Part shown: positions 1-11,041 of the stretch, one piece after another | Numbering within the stretch: position 1 is the first letter of the stretch | Layout: every line of letters begins with the position of its first letter | Origin: Gaertneriomyces semiglobifer | Taxonomy: Eukaryota; Chytridiomycota; Chytridiomycetes; Spizellomycetales; Spizellomycetaceae | Direction: 5' to 3' | DNA length: 64,000 nucleotides | Assembly: GCA_025558075.1 (NCBI GenBank) | Contig: JAHLKF010000002.1 | Coordinates: 124,001 to 188,000, forward strand | Notes under the pieces: model-generated | What the model was told of the DNA's origin: nothing | Seen by the model: the letters and a program-made list of their open reading frames with translations, nothing else | Databases searched by the model: none | Position numbers and translations under genes: made by a program

Positions 1-2197
1 TACAAGTCCAGACACGGATGTCAATTCACGATCGTTTCGGAAAACGGTGGTGAGAACCGTCAAGCATTCTGTTACCTCGGCTTCCCCTATATCACTCCAT
101 TTTTCCGTCAATTGCCGTGAAAACTCGGTTTTGCTGATCGAACTTTCTTCCCCATCCTGTAAGACGTCGTTGAACTTTGTGTTTCGGAGGATCGTTTGAA
201 CAGGTGGAGAAATTCCTGGAGTAGCTGCGGCAGTTTCCAAGAGCGTGTTCAGTTTGCGGACGGAGATTGTGCCAGATACAGCGCCGGATGCGTCAGTCGG
301 AGTGACAGGGGAAATCACATCGAACAACTGGTATGCCCGAATCTTTTGAAGGTCGGCTGTAGACGGTCTATCGGGGACCTTGGGTGGAGTCCGTTCCCTT
401 CCGGCCTTTGCTTCATCAAAGCCCTCTCCGCTTACCGTCTCCTGCTCCAACCCTTGTTGTGGTGACCGTGAATCTGCTCCACCCGTACGTTCAACATATT
501 CCATGAATCTTTTCACGGGTTCAACGCCCATTTCTCCAACCAGCTGTTTGATGAACCCGCGATATGCGGCTTCCGCTTCAAATACCCCTTGAGAAGCAGC
601 CACCGCCACAGTTGGGTTGGCAGGTGGAGCAACCAATTCTGGCGCTATGTCCTGAATATCGGGGACGATTGCCTCCACCTCCAGGTCACTCTCGTTACCA
701 AGAGGCGTCGAGCTTGGTATTCCCGCGCTACTCTTCCTCTTTGCATGGATATTCTCTTTACAAAACTCCAACACTCGGTCACGAATGCGACTCGCCTCTT
801 CACCTGATTTGTCCTCCTTCCCTTGTCCCATCTCATCACCATATCTCTCAGCAACACCGCGCAATCTTCTGAGCCATTCCTCCTTGGTTATAACTGCGTC
901 CCCTTCAAACCGTGGCATTACCACCGCATCCGTGAACTGCTCCTTCAACGCTTCCCCATCCTGGTCAATCTGTTCGGACAGCTCGCGGAGAAAGAGGGAC
1001 AAGTCATCTACGGACCACTTATCCATGAGTCGTTGGCTCATCGCCAAATACGTTTCTAAATCCCATTGCGAGGGAATGTCGATGGCCGGAATGTCGGGTT
1101 TTGTTTCGCCCGCGCTTTGATGCTGACTGACGGGTTCCGTCGGTGGAGACCCCGAGATGTCGCGCCCCTTCGAAAGTAAATCGGTGGAAGACGCTTCAAG
1201 CCCAGTAGTAGAATCACCTGTGGCTGGACCGCCGGGTGAAAGAGCAGTGATCACATCGTTTAAGCGCATCATCAATTCCGGATTCGATTGTATACCGTCA
1301 GACCCAAAAACCTTTCGGTACGCTTGAAGCTAAGCAATCACAAAACAGTTTCAACAAAAAAGGGTACTATACCGGTTAGCCCACATGTGTTTTTTTTCAA
1401 CATTGCAAAAGCCCAAAATGCGTACTCACCAATTCGGGGTGAGATACCGTCCCATTAGCCGGTCTCCACAGTCTCCCTACCCACTTTCTGAACGCGGTTC
1501 CCAACAACTCCCTGAACCCGCGCACACGTTCCGCCTCCTGTGCCTCCCTTAATCTCTCGGCTCGTTCCTCGGCCTGTCGTCTTTGCAATTCCTCCGCTCG
1601 TCGTTTAGCGCGCTGTGTCGCTTCGACCTCGAACAACCGCTCCTTGAGTTGAGCGGTGGCGGTTTGCATGCTTTGAAGGTATGGCGACGAATTGGCATCC
1701 GCAAAATTGGAGAACCGGGGATTGTTACGGTATAAGAACTGGGCTGTGGGAGGTTAGATAAAAACAAACAAAATGACCAAAACGCCCGCACGCCATGGCG
1801 GCAAGAATGGAATGAATGCCTCACCTAACCAGTTAATACAATCAAACTGTTCCACAGGCTTATCCAATTGAGTTGCCAACCCAGTTCCGAGTCCTTGATC
1901 TGTGAGCTTCTCCGTTGGCGCATTTCGACTGGCGGGCAATGTGGATCCACCAGAATCAGATCCATCTCCTAGCAAATGTTTCTTCTCTACCTCTCTCAAC
2001 AGCTTTTCCAATGCAAAAATGAGGGTTGGTAATGTGGTTTCTACCATGTATGCTCGCAAGTCGAGACTCAGGTCGGGGACATTGAGAAAGTCGTGGGCGA
2101 GGGCGCGAATGGCGATCTCTTGGACTTCGTTGTCTAGCTTTGTGGCAGGCCGCACTTGGCGTGCGGCGTCAAGGAGCTCTGTGAAACCCATTGACAT
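1..2197 (-). CDS. DPY30-motif / EF-hand-like protein resembling EFCAB5 (partial, runs off left edge)
   Basis: Exons on the minus strand: 2197-1825, 1743-1430 and 1329 to the window edge; introns are GT-AG and phases agree, giving at least 672 residues. Residues about 118-135 (KPVEQFDCINWLAQFLYRNN, rebuilt across intron 1) read as a DPY30-type dimerisation motif as found in axonemal proteins. Exon 2 has a charged coiled coil rich in E, R and Q. Exon 3 holds EF-hand-like helix-loop-helix stretches (for example around FEGDAVITKEEWLRRL). This combination is known from ciliary proteins such as EFCAB5, so a flagellar role is inferred, in keeping with CFAP44 in the same window. The start is the first in-frame ATG after the divergent promoter shared with the Kgd4-like gene. 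The C terminus lies outside the window, so family assignment is tentative. Confidence 0.6.
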
Positions 2198-2595
2198 TGC
2201 GTGGTGTGGCAGGAGGGTAAAAGTTAGATGGGGTCTCCCCTTTGGGTTACGAAAACTGCACCCGACGCGTTGCTCGCCGAAGCGGAGTTCTCATTACCTA
2301 AGCAGAGCCGTAATTAAAATAGGGTTTCTGCCCGCGTCGGGGGCCCTTTGTCACTGATCTTCCGGCGTTTAGTTCGGCCTTTGGAAAATATCGCACTTCC
2401 TGGTTGACGGTCTCTGTAACCCGAGTACATGCTCTAGGGCACCTACAGTCGGTTCGATATAGGGTAGGGAAGGGTATTCATTAGTAACATCTAGTAGCAG
2501 GCAGGCGCATAGGAGCCGCCACGTACCTCATTGTTTCTGCATCGTCACCGCATTTCGATCCCGTTTACATCCGCTTTTTTACCAACATCACAACA
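2198..2595. promoter_or_regulatory. Divergent intergenic region between EFCAB-like gene and kgd4
   Basis: About 400 bp separate two start codons pointing away from each other, so the stretch must carry both promoters. I see no convincing TATA box or coding potential in it. Confidence 0.4.
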
Positions 2596-2918
2596 ATGGC
2601 AGTACTGAAAAGACACATTCCGCTCATCAAATTCCTTGGTCCACGCAAGTTTCTGCAACTTGAGTCGCATGCTGCAAGAAGCACACCTACACCCGCGTCT
2701 ACGCAAACGCCGCAACGGAATGGGAACCGAATCACGTATGGATCGTTAGAACAGTTGCCGGCGAGGTTTCAAAGGAAGGCGTGGTCGGCAAGCGAAATTG
2801 AGGCCGTTGATGTATGTTGCATTGGTTTCTATCTTTGATATAGGGTGGTACTTCTTATGCTGACCCATTTTCTGTCGGATAGGCGGGTGGTGCGAGTTAT
2901 GTGTTGCATAACGTATAG
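2596..2918 (+). CDS. Kgd4/MRPS36-like alpha-ketoglutarate dehydrogenase subunit
   Basis: Two exons, 2596-2811 and 2883-2918, joined in phase 0 by a 71-nt GT-AG intron, encode 83 residues. The N terminus (MAVLKRHIPLIKFLGPRKFL) is basic and suits mitochondrial import. The C terminus carries the family signature LPARFQRKAW..SEIEAVDAGGA, matching the conserved LP-x-F/Y-R-x-K-x-x-S-x-x-E-I/M-x-x-I/V-x-x-GGA tail of yeast Kgd4 and animal MRPS36. In those organisms the protein tethers the E3 subunit to the 2-oxoglutarate dehydrogenase core in the matrix. Length is normal for the family. The second exon is only 36 nt and would be missed without splicing: reading on from exon 1 gives an unrelated tail. 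Assignment rests on the C-terminal motif and size. Confidence 0.72.
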
Positions 2919-3125
2919 GAGTTTGTCACCACAATGCTTGTTCATTTGGAAGAGAAACGATTCGAAATAGACGCTGGCCTGCACTATGAAGGGCACGGAT
3001 ATTGTGAGCATGAGAAGGAGCCGTTAGTATGGGATCGTCCTCCTCCTACGTTTATGCACCGCCGATACTGGTGCTGTTCTCGAAACCATGTTGTGTGTAA
3101 TATGCATGTCTTTTGTTTGGATTCG

Positions 3126-3410
3126 TTACTTTGCGAGTGCTGCCCGGACGTTGTCATCCAAAATCATATACTGTTGTTTGTGTCCGTAAAGCTGTGCATG
3201 TAGAGCTTTGACCATCGCATCCGCAGAAGGCGTTGCAGGCTGCCGTTCAAACTCTAACTCGATGAGTATTCTCTGCAATAGCGTTGCCGATATCTTTCAC
3301 TTTCCAGATCTTCGAACCCCCGAATATCATAGTCGAGGGTTTGCAACGCGTTTTGTCTTTTGGAACACTTCGTGAACACTTACGACGACCTGACAGGGGG
3401 TAGCAGCCAT
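3126..3410 (-). CDS. Hypothetical small spliced gene (57-64 residues)
   Basis: Unrecognised. Exon 1 is 3410-3384 (MAATPCQVV) followed by a GTAAGT donor. Exon 2 begins either at 3293 (after AAAG) or about 24 nt further on (after TGCAG); both keep phase 0 and run to a stop at 3126. The exon 2 peptide has an amphipathic helical segment (RILIELEFER) followed by ALHAQLYGHKQQYMILDDNV, which looks like real protein rather than random translation. The gene is convergent with kgd4 and its start faces the DENND6-like gene. No signal peptide or known domain is visible. It could be a genuine small gene or the tail of a transcript with an upstream non-coding exon. Confidence 0.4.
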
Positions 3411-3536
3411 CTGCGGCAAAACCAACGTAGGCAGCCATTGCTTCCGAGACGGATGCCCAACTCAGTATTACAAGGGTGAACAGGAGCGCTGCACTTAAAG
3501 CTCCAAGGCCTCTAATTCCCAGCGAATGCTGTGGAC

Positions 3537-6500
3537 ATGGCTTCAAATGATCAAACACAAGCGCACCAACCATCGGCTAAGTTACCCCATACCAGGCCTG
3601 AGAGAAGGAGGACCATGACCTTTATCAGGACCGACTCCGCTCCTGGCGGGCTAAACGCACTTGATGAAGGTGGTTCGCCTACCGACTCGTTATGTCCACC
3701 GGTCGCAGCGGAGATAATGAGATCAAGAACACCACCACCAGTGTCATCATATCCGTCGGTGCTTGCATCTGCCGAATCGGGATTTTATGGCGCTTCAATT
3801 ATGTCGGCAGAGGAGTTGTTTCGCGCTGAGCCGGAGGAGAGTTCTCTTGAAAAGGCCACCGTACCTCAGTCAAATGTGGATGACGAAACTGCATCAACGT
3901 ATTCTACAGCGTCGGAAGGCGAGGGCGGACAACAGGAGCTTTCATCAGCAACTAGAGAAACGGGCTCCGCGCAACGACGCCCTCCAGCGATGCCCTTGAT
4001 TGCACAACAATCATTTATGATTGTTTCGTCGCCCCTGTCACCCTCACAAGAACCGCACACAGGGATAGACGAGGGACTACAGCGGCTGAATATTCGGTCA
4101 TTTTGGCAATGGGCACTTTGTTTTTGTGTAGTAAACTTTGATTTGGAACTCGGTCAAGGTGAGTATGCATCCAGCAATGGCTTTTAGCTTAACTCCTCCG
4201 TGACGTCTAATTAAGATTGCTAACAGCCATTGAGTACATATATCCACCGATTGAGTTTTCCGACGCCGAAGCAAAAAACATTGCCTTTTCAGCATTTCCG
4301 GACTCTAACTCCACCGCACATATTGGAGATAACGCATTTACGTTCCGCATGCGTAGCGGAAGTTTCACGCAAGATCTGTACCGCAAACAGCAACCACCGC
4401 CATTTAGTTCTACCGAGCATTTACCACGTGTATCGTCCTTACAGCAAGGTGCTGGTCTGCCCGTCGACACCGACGGGTTCACCTATGGATACGTTCTCTT
4501 TCGACAACAACGCGATTCCTCCATCCGACGGGGATACTTTCAAAAATCCCTCGTCATATTAAGCCCACACCCGTGGCCTGGCTTGTTTCTTCAGATTGTC
4601 AGCATGGTGGGGAGTCGTTACATGGATGCGCTCGTAGACGACCGCAAACGGACAGATGCAGATCTCTCGACACACATTTCTGCAGCCCAAGTTCTGCTGG
4701 AAACTGCGTCGTTCAATATTGCGTCTTGGCCACCACCGCCATCCACTCTTGCCGCAGATGTGTCTTATTGCCCTATTGTGTTATCCCTGCCGTTCTTGGG
4801 GGAGGTACCGACCTTTTCGTTTCCACCCACACCTAGCTTCGCCCAGCTGTTTGACTCTATGATTTCCCAACGGCATACGGATACAGCCGTTATTTGCACT
4901 CCGGGACGGTTCTACGAGCTGTTTTCGAAATCTTTAGAACTCTTATGGGTATGTTGGGAGCTGGTTGTGTTGGGTCAATCCATACTGGTTGTTGCTGAGA
5001 GCCCCAAATCGTGTAATGATATTGTGTGGGCATTAGTGGAACTGATCAAACCGGTTAGTAGCCCTACACCAACCAAGTCGTCGTTTCTTCGTGAGCTCAC
5101 CGCCTTCGTGTAGATTCCGTTTGGCGGCGACTTCCGGCCGTACTTTACAATTCAAGATACAGACTTCAAGAGTATTGCCAATCGACAGCGGGTAGATGGG
5201 TGTGATTCATGATCGTAGTGTATGAACAGCGTTTTGACAAAGCGATTGAACTTTTAGCCGCCTACGACAGGAACAATATTGGGCGTCACCAACCCTGTAT
5301 TTACTAAAGTCTTGGAACATTGGCCGCACGTTATACGAGCCGCAACAAAACCATCCTCCAAAATGAGCACAGATGCACTTCCCTCGGAGCGCTCTCCTGT
5401 TGCCGGATCACCAATTCGAGAATCGAATGCATCAGCTGGGTCGGTTAACACGTATGTAGTGCTGCCCCGACGTCACCTGACGCAGTTAAGCTCATTCTTT
5501 GATGATCTAGAACATTGCCCAGATCGCAAACGCCCACACCAACAAAATCCCCTACCAGTGGAGCACCAACATCACATAACGGACTGATCAACCCATTTTC
5601 CAAGACGCCAAAGCCCGAGAAGACATCTGCATCTTTCGGTGCCAGTCGTAACTCTCTGCGCAGTGGTACCGAGGATGTGGTTGTTGTAGAAAGCCTCACA
5701 TGCAAACACAAGCCATATTTATCTAAGGACCGAAAGCTGATTAAAGAAGTCGTGGAAGCCGCGCTCCGGGGGAAACCGACGCATTTGCTCAATAACATGC
5801 TCCGTGGACATTTTATGGATTTGACAGGCCGGTTCCTGCAGCCTTTGAACCGACATTTCGAAACATTGGTAGTCGGAAATCACCTTCACATGACATTATC
5901 GAATCTGCGGAGTCGACCCGAGATCCGACCGTTCAAACAGGAAACGTTTCTTAAATCAATTGAACAAACGGCACCGAATTTGCCCGTACACTGCAAACGC
6001 CCAATCACGGATCTGTATCGCGCCTTCTTGATGTCGCCAAATTTTGCGGCATGGCTGCAGAATCGAACGTCCGAGGTGTTTCGAGAGTGGCGAAGGCGGT
6101 ATTTGGAGGTTTTGGCCGGATCGGACGTGGAGAAATGGGCCAAGGCTAAATTGGGAACGACATTCATGTCCGGAACCAATACGAGACGAGGGAGCGGAGA
6201 TGTGGAGTGTGTTGATTTGCTGCTGCGGCTGAGAGATGAAGTGGTCAAGTACGTTCCATATGTTGCCGACGGTGATATTGGGATACCTGAAGAGCGAAAG
6301 AGAGCGTTACGAGAATCCGAATCAGAAGGAGCAAACTCCAAAGGGAGCACATCTGTAACACCGACAGAGACCGGACGACCCACACATATTGACCTCTCAG
6401 GGAAAAGTGAGGCGTGGGCTTCGTCAATATGCGCATCTGCCCCACCGCCAGGGAGCCCGGGGCCTGTCGGCGTGATGGGGGGAGTTGTACCCAGCAAGGA

Positions 6501-6594
6501 ATTGTACTGGAAACTCCGAAAGCAATTGGAAGTATTGTTACGAGTTCTACCTGAGGACCTTCGCGCTAGTGTTGTAGTGAAGGGACGGTCATGA
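3537..6594 (+). CDS. DENND6-type DENN domain protein (Rab guanine nucleotide exchange factor)
   Basis: Five exons (3537-4158, 4227-5053, 5114-5191, 5258-5451, 5511-6594) give 934 residues; all junctions are GT-AG and in phase. After a low-complexity N-terminal tail of about 190 residues come the DENND6 hallmarks: FCVVNFDLELGQ, the FPDSNS segment, GYVLFRQQRD with RRGYFQKSLV, LLWVCWELVVLGQ, FGGDFRPYFTIQDTDF and ILGVTNPVFTKVLEHWPHV. In animals DENND6 proteins activate Rab14 on endosomal recycling vesicles, so the same type of membrane-traffic role is inferred here. Length exceeds the roughly 600 residues of animal DENND6 because of the tail and a Ser/Pro-rich insertion after the cDENN part (exon 5 start). 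The ATG at 3537 is the first in frame. Downstream helices (LSKDRKLIKEVVEAALRG) complete the dDENN-like region. Confidence 0.88.
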
Positions 6595-6677
6595 CATGTA
6601 GTTTCTGCAGCAGCCGCTGTGTTACGATATCCATAAACAATCATCTCTGACATAACTCTTTGGCGACCTTTTGGGCC

Positions 6678-6895
6678 TTAAGATGTTACTTCCATCCCGG
6701 CCTCCAGTTCATTCAACTTCATTGCAGTGCGCGGAAGCGCGTCCTGATGATGATGTTCATCTTCATCTTCAAATTTAAATTCAGCTGGAAGGAGATACGG
6801 AGGAGATAGTGAGCATACATACTGTGCGCTCTTTAAAACACAGCAGTACTTTGTAAAAGTTGTAGCAGTGGGGGGCAGTGGTGACGAATTATCAT
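6678..6895 (-). CDS. Hypothetical small spliced gene (50 residues)
   Basis: Low-confidence candidate. Exon 1 is 6895-6850 and exon 2 is 6784-6678, phase 1, separated by a 65-nt GT-AG intron with a CTTCCAG acceptor. The product has an acidic/His-rich stretch (FKFEDEDEHHH) followed by QDALPRTAMKLNELEAGM. The D-x-LP-x-x-x-M-x-L-x-EL spacing is loosely reminiscent of the small anaphase-promoting-complex subunit APC13, but this is only a resemblance. A TATATAA sits upstream near 7015-7025 on the minus strand. The gene is convergent with the DENND6-like gene, whose stop is 84 bp away. Confidence 0.28.
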
Positions 6896-7165
6896 TGAAA
6901 AGGACGCTATTCCCTGTCTACTATCTAGTGTTCAGTCTACTGCTAAACTTCGCCGAAGAGAATTCAGATGGAATTGAAGCTTTGAGGATTGCAACGTCTC
7001 GCTACTATAATTGAATTTATATACCCTTGCAGAGGAATCTAGTACTGGCAATCTTGTCTGGAAGATATTATAGTACTGATCCGGTTTGCCTACGAGATCC
7101 ATCGCACGGTCACCCCACAAACACACTGCCTTGTCGTATTGGAGTGTGCAGATGGAGAGGGTGCG

Positions 7166-9328
7166 ATGCAAAACTGGGATGGAAGGATCATGGAAGAGCA
7201 CCAATACACTTTTGCCACCGTCAGCAGCAACAATAACGACAACGACAGTAACAATTTGGGCACGGTCCATAGTGCATACGTCAACACTGCCAGCAACTGG
7301 TACCCGCCTCCCACAGCGTCATCATCATCGACATTATCATTGCAACAGAATGTTGAGCACAATACCAACCCTTGGAGTGGGCAAAACAGTAACCACAGCT
7401 GGAATGAAGAAGAACACGAGGTCGCAACCGAAAATCCAGACCATCAGGAAGAAACGGAAACATTTGAGGCTGATGACGAAGTCCCTCATGAAGGTCCCTA
7501 CCACTTTTTCCGATCTTTGCTGCAAGCGTGCGCACATGGCTTCCATTCCATCGAACCCAGTGCGGTAACGCCGGAGGTGCGTCGAGCCATGATGGCCTGT
7601 CAGCTAGGACTTGACTACATTGATGCAATGGACAATAATGAGGGGCAGGACCCCGTCCAGCAGATGCAAAAGCTAAAAGCCGTCACAATGAAGACAGGAT
7701 CTTCAGAAACGACGGAAAAAGTCCTAGTCCCACGTCGACAGATGCCTCGTCTGCCTGCGGAGATTCTGCTCCGCGTCTTCAATTTCGTTAGGGCTGAAGA
7801 TGGTCTTGGCGCTCTAGCTTCCCCAAGAGCGATCAGAACCTTGTTCAGCTGCTCCTTAGTCACCCGTGCATGGAATCAGCCTGCCAACACCGTCCTATGG
7901 AAAAAGGTGTATCTGGCGGACCAACCCGCTCGATTTGGCCGTTTCGTGCTCGGTTCTGCCACTAGTAAATACAACAAGCGGGACTGCAGCGTGCTCGTCA
8001 GGGTTCTCACCGTGGCATGTACCGACGCAGACTTGTCCCTCTTATCTGTTGCCTGCCACCACACTTCGGAATTGCACTCATTGGAGCTCCTTCGCACCCA
8101 TATACCCGACGCCGCCTCGTACAGGTTGCTTCAACGACTCCCAAGCCGGTTTCCTTCGCTCCGGTCGCTCTCCGCCGATACCATTCATCCCTCTGCATGG
8201 CGAGATATATTCCACCTCTGCCAGACCTGTCCGTTACTGTCAAATCTTCACATGAGCTTTGCTACTGTGGATGGCCCAGACACACTCCCACCCCCTCGAG
8301 CGGCAGACTTTGACGGCCTTTTTTCATGTTTGCCATTTCTGCGATCACTTAGCTTATGGCGTGTCCCTCTTCCACCGGACGAGGAAGCGATTGCTACGTC
8401 CCTATCCACGCATTGTAAAAATCTCCGCGCAATCCGTATCGATGATTGTGGCGTGAATCTCACCATGGGTTTGATTGTCGATATTTGGAATAAATGTCGA
8501 AATCTGCAATGCATTACTTTACGGATGATTCGACAGCCACCGCAGCGGCCAGTCATCTTGGAGTCCCTACCAACGCTACGGGCGCTCCTAATCGACGGTT
8601 GCTGGCTTTCTGATGACTACATCTGCAGCGTTGGCCGCAGCGCACCCAACATTGAGACACTGTATATCGAGAACGATTGGCGAGATGTGTCCGGAAACGT
8701 TGGAAGTGTTGTCCACATAACCGATCGAGGAATACTTTCGCTTGCGCCACACGTCCGGAACTTGCGAACTGTGAGTCTCGTTGGGCTGATGGGTTTACCA
8801 CACTTGACCGCTAGATCCGTGAGGATGTTGCTGGCGTACAACCGCAACGTTACAGCGCTGAACCTCGCACGACCGGGCCATGCGCCTGTGTATCTCTTCG
8901 ACGAAGCACTACTGGAATTGGTCCCGAGTTTAGGTGGTATCCGGCGATTGGAGATGTACATGCAAACACAGATCTCTGAACCTGCCCTGGCGCAAACGTT
9001 GTGTGACACGCCTCGATTGGTGTCATTGGGCTTGTCAGGATGCTTTCAGTTGACGGATACGACCATTTCGGCGCTGCCTGCTCTTTGCCCTCTTCTGGAA
9101 CGAACTGATATTGCTGGTGCGAATTGTACGACTTACGGGTTGCAAATGCTTGTCGATCGTGCGCGCCGTTTGAAAGAGTGTGTGTACGATGGGGAAGCGG
9201 CCGAGAGTGTTCAATGGCGAAAGGTCGTGAATAGTGATGATCCGTGGAGCGAAGATGTTTTCTCACCCTATAGTGTTTGGGAGAGGGAGGTGAGGCGAGT
9301 TGCCAAGTTGGCAGGGTTTGTGTATTAG
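7166..9328 (+). CDS. F-box / leucine-rich repeat protein
   Basis: Single exon of 720 residues. The first in-frame ATG after an upstream stop (7040) is at 7166. The N-terminal 100 residues are Asn/Ser-rich and acidic. The F-box is at about residues 190-245: LPAEILLRVFNFV, then CSLVTRAWNQPANTVLWKKVYL, the usual start and end of the fold. The rest is a run of irregular leucine-rich repeats of the AMN1/Grr1 cysteine-containing type (for example LVSLGLSGCFQLTDTTISAL). Such proteins are substrate adaptors of SCF (Skp1-cullin-F-box) ubiquitin ligases; the F-box binds Skp1 and the LRR arc binds substrate. The target cannot be guessed. The gene is intronless, unlike most neighbours. Confidence 0.85.
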   Translation: MQNWDGRIMEEHQYTFATVSSNNNDNDSNNLGTVHSAYVNTASNWYPPPTASSSSTLSLQQNVEHNTNPWSGQNSNHSWNEEEHEVATENPDHQEETETFEADDEVPHEGPYHFFRSLLQACAHGFHSIEPSAVTPEVRRAMMACQLGLDYIDAMDNNEGQDPVQQMQKLKAVTMKTGSSETTEKVLVPRRQMPRLPAEILLRVFNFVRAEDGLGALASPRAIRTLFSCSLVTRAWNQPANTVLWKKVYLADQPARFGRFVLGSATSKYNKRDCSVLVRVLTVACTDADLSLLSVACHHTSELHSLELLRTHIPDAASYRLLQRLPSRFPSLRSLSADTIHPSAWRDIFHLCQTCPLLSNLHMSFATVDGPDTLPPPRAADFDGLFSCLPFLRSLSLWRVPLPPDEEAIATSLSTHCKNLRAIRIDDCGVNLTMGLIVDIWNKCRNLQCITLRMIRQPPQRPVILESLPTLRALLIDGCWLSDDYICSVGRSAPNIETLYIENDWRDVSGNVGSVVHITDRGILSLAPHVRNLRTVSLVGLMGLPHLTARSVRMLLAYNRNVTALNLARPGHAPVYLFDEALLELVPSLGGIRRLEMYMQTQISEPALAQTLCDTPRLVSLGLSGCFQLTDTTISALPALCPLLERTDIAGANCTTYGLQMLVDRARRLKECVYDGEAAESVQWRKVVNSDDPWSEDVFSPYSVWEREVRRVAKLAGFVY

Positions 9329-9635
9329 ATAGTGGGGGGTTATCATTATGTAAATTGTGCAATGGTTTTTTTAATGCCAAGGAGAATTATCATCACAGAT
9401 ACCACATCTATCCTTTCTTTTTTCTTCTTTTTTTTCATTTTGGTGGTTGGGACTGGATTTGGGTTTGCGGGTGTTGTTCGTGAAGATGATTTTGCGTAAA
9501 CGTGGGTGTGCAAGAACGCACGCGCTTTCGGAGTTCGCGTTGAGCATCTTATCGTCAACAGCGAGAGACTAGGCACAACCATTACTTCCGCACATAGAAA
9601 TTCACCTGCATACCATTTGATCAAGATAATTCAAG
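9329..9635. other. Short intergenic region
   Basis: About 307 bp between the F-box gene stop and the PHOSPHO-like start. A T-rich run near 9415-9435 probably belongs to the 3' end of the F-box transcript or the promoter of the next gene. Nothing else is recognised. Confidence 0.3.
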
Positions 9636-10837
9636 ATGCCAGCCAGCGAGATTAAGAAGCCGTGGTTGATTGCTTTCGATTTCGACTGGTGTGTACTCTG
9701 CGATTTGCTAACTGCATTTGAATGAGGTCGATGACCGAAATTTCGTTTCCTTCGGGTGTAGGACGTTGATTGACGAGGACAGCGATCGATTCATTTATAA
9801 GCAACTTTCAGAGGAGTTGTTGGAAAAGGTCCGTGTATGCAATTTTTCAGAGTCTCAGTGCCTGTCGACCTGTACTGATCCACAACTTACATTAGCTGTA
9901 TCGTGAGCATTGTACGGTGCAATGGACGGACCTCATGGTGAAGAGTGTTTGAAATTAGGTTATAAGGAGAACACTTGCACTCATGATATGCAAACCATCG
10001 CCTTATCAATGGATTAGGCGCAGTTACAGCTGGATTTGAAGGATCGGGGGATCAAAGCTGAGCAGGTCCTGGACACCCTTCGTCAGATCCCATTTGTAAG
10101 TTTGTCGATGTTCCGTGTACGAGGAGTATTGTGAAGTGGTTACTTATCGTCTTCTGTTAGAACCCTGCAGTTGCGCGAGCCTTGTCACTTGCCAAAAGTC
10201 ACGGCGCCGAAATGATCATCCTTTCAGACGCAAACACACTGGCCATCGCCGAAATATCAAAGGTGCCCTAAACGTGCGGACTTTGCTGCTTTGTTGTTTG
10301 ATTACTGATGAAATACGAAGGCCAACGGTATCTCGGAGTATTTTTCCCGTATTATTACGAACCCGGCACATATTGATGACGAAGGGGTGTTACGGATTCA
10401 ACGACTTACCGCTGCGGACGGTCCCCAACATAACTGTCCGAATGGATGTGCGGTGAACATCTGTAAAGGAAAGGAGCTCACGCAATTTTTGGAAGCAAGT
10501 GGACCGTATGAGCGTGTTGTTTATGTGGGAGACGGACGGAATGATCTATGTCCGGCGAGTAAGTTAAAAAGGTAATGAGTGGGTTGTGCGTGTATGTAGG
10601 CCCTCTCATAGGCTGATGGACGCGCATCGTAGTACGGATTTTGTTTTACCACGCACTGGTCATGCTTTGGCGAACATTCTTGGATCGGAAGGCGAGGATG
10701 ATGATGCTCCAACGGATATAGATCCGATACAAAAGTTGCCTGCATCATCGAAGCGAAAAGTGTCAGCCCAGATAAAGTTTTGGAAAACGGGTGAAGACCT
10801 GTACAATGTGCTTGAAGAGTTATTTAAGACAGCGTAG
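9636..10837 (+). CDS. PHOSPHO1/PHOSPHO2-type HAD phosphatase
   Basis: Seven exons (9636-9688, 9762-9828, 9896-9937, 10018-10095, 10161-10262, 10321-10571, 10633-10837) encode 265 residues, the usual size of this family. HAD motif I is FDFDWTLIDEDSDRF (nucleophile and acid/base Asp, about residues 13-27, split by intron 1). Motif II lies in EMIILSDAN. Motif III/IV is VVYVGDGRNDLCPA followed by STDFVLPRTGHAL. These are typical of PHOSPHO proteins, which hydrolyse phosphocholine/phosphoethanolamine or pyridoxal 5'-phosphate in the cytosol. Which substrate applies here is not visible. For the last intron the pair 10572/10632 was chosen because it restores the CPA-x-x-L-x-x-TDFVLPR alignment; the stronger GTAAGT at 10559 gives the wrong frame. 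Confidence 0.85.
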
Positions 10838-11041
10838 CATTGGATGGCTTCAGTCAGCAGGAAGCAGCCATCGAGTGACGATGGTAGGTATTTAGCGCTA
10901 GAAAGATAGGTGACAATAGATGAGGCCACGGAACTACTGTAATGTCGGACAGCCAACATTTTGCTGAACCGCGTATAAAAGCGAGTGCGTTGACAGAATC
11001 TACCATCCTCAAACGGTCCAGATCCTGAACGACCAAAGACA

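Noticed and set aside
3247..3573. 108-codon minus-strand frame with a signal-peptide-like segment
   Set aside because: It overlaps the DENND6 start and runs through a GTAAGT donor; the spliced frame of the small gene at 3126-3410 is more protein-like.
5886..6653. 255-codon minus-strand open frame
   Set aside because: Antisense of the last DENND6 exon, whose plus frame has clear family similarity.
10559..10632. GTAAGT at 10559 as donor in the PHOSPHO-like gene
   Set aside because: No acceptor in the right phase; donor 10572 with acceptor ending 10632 restores the conserved motif spacing.
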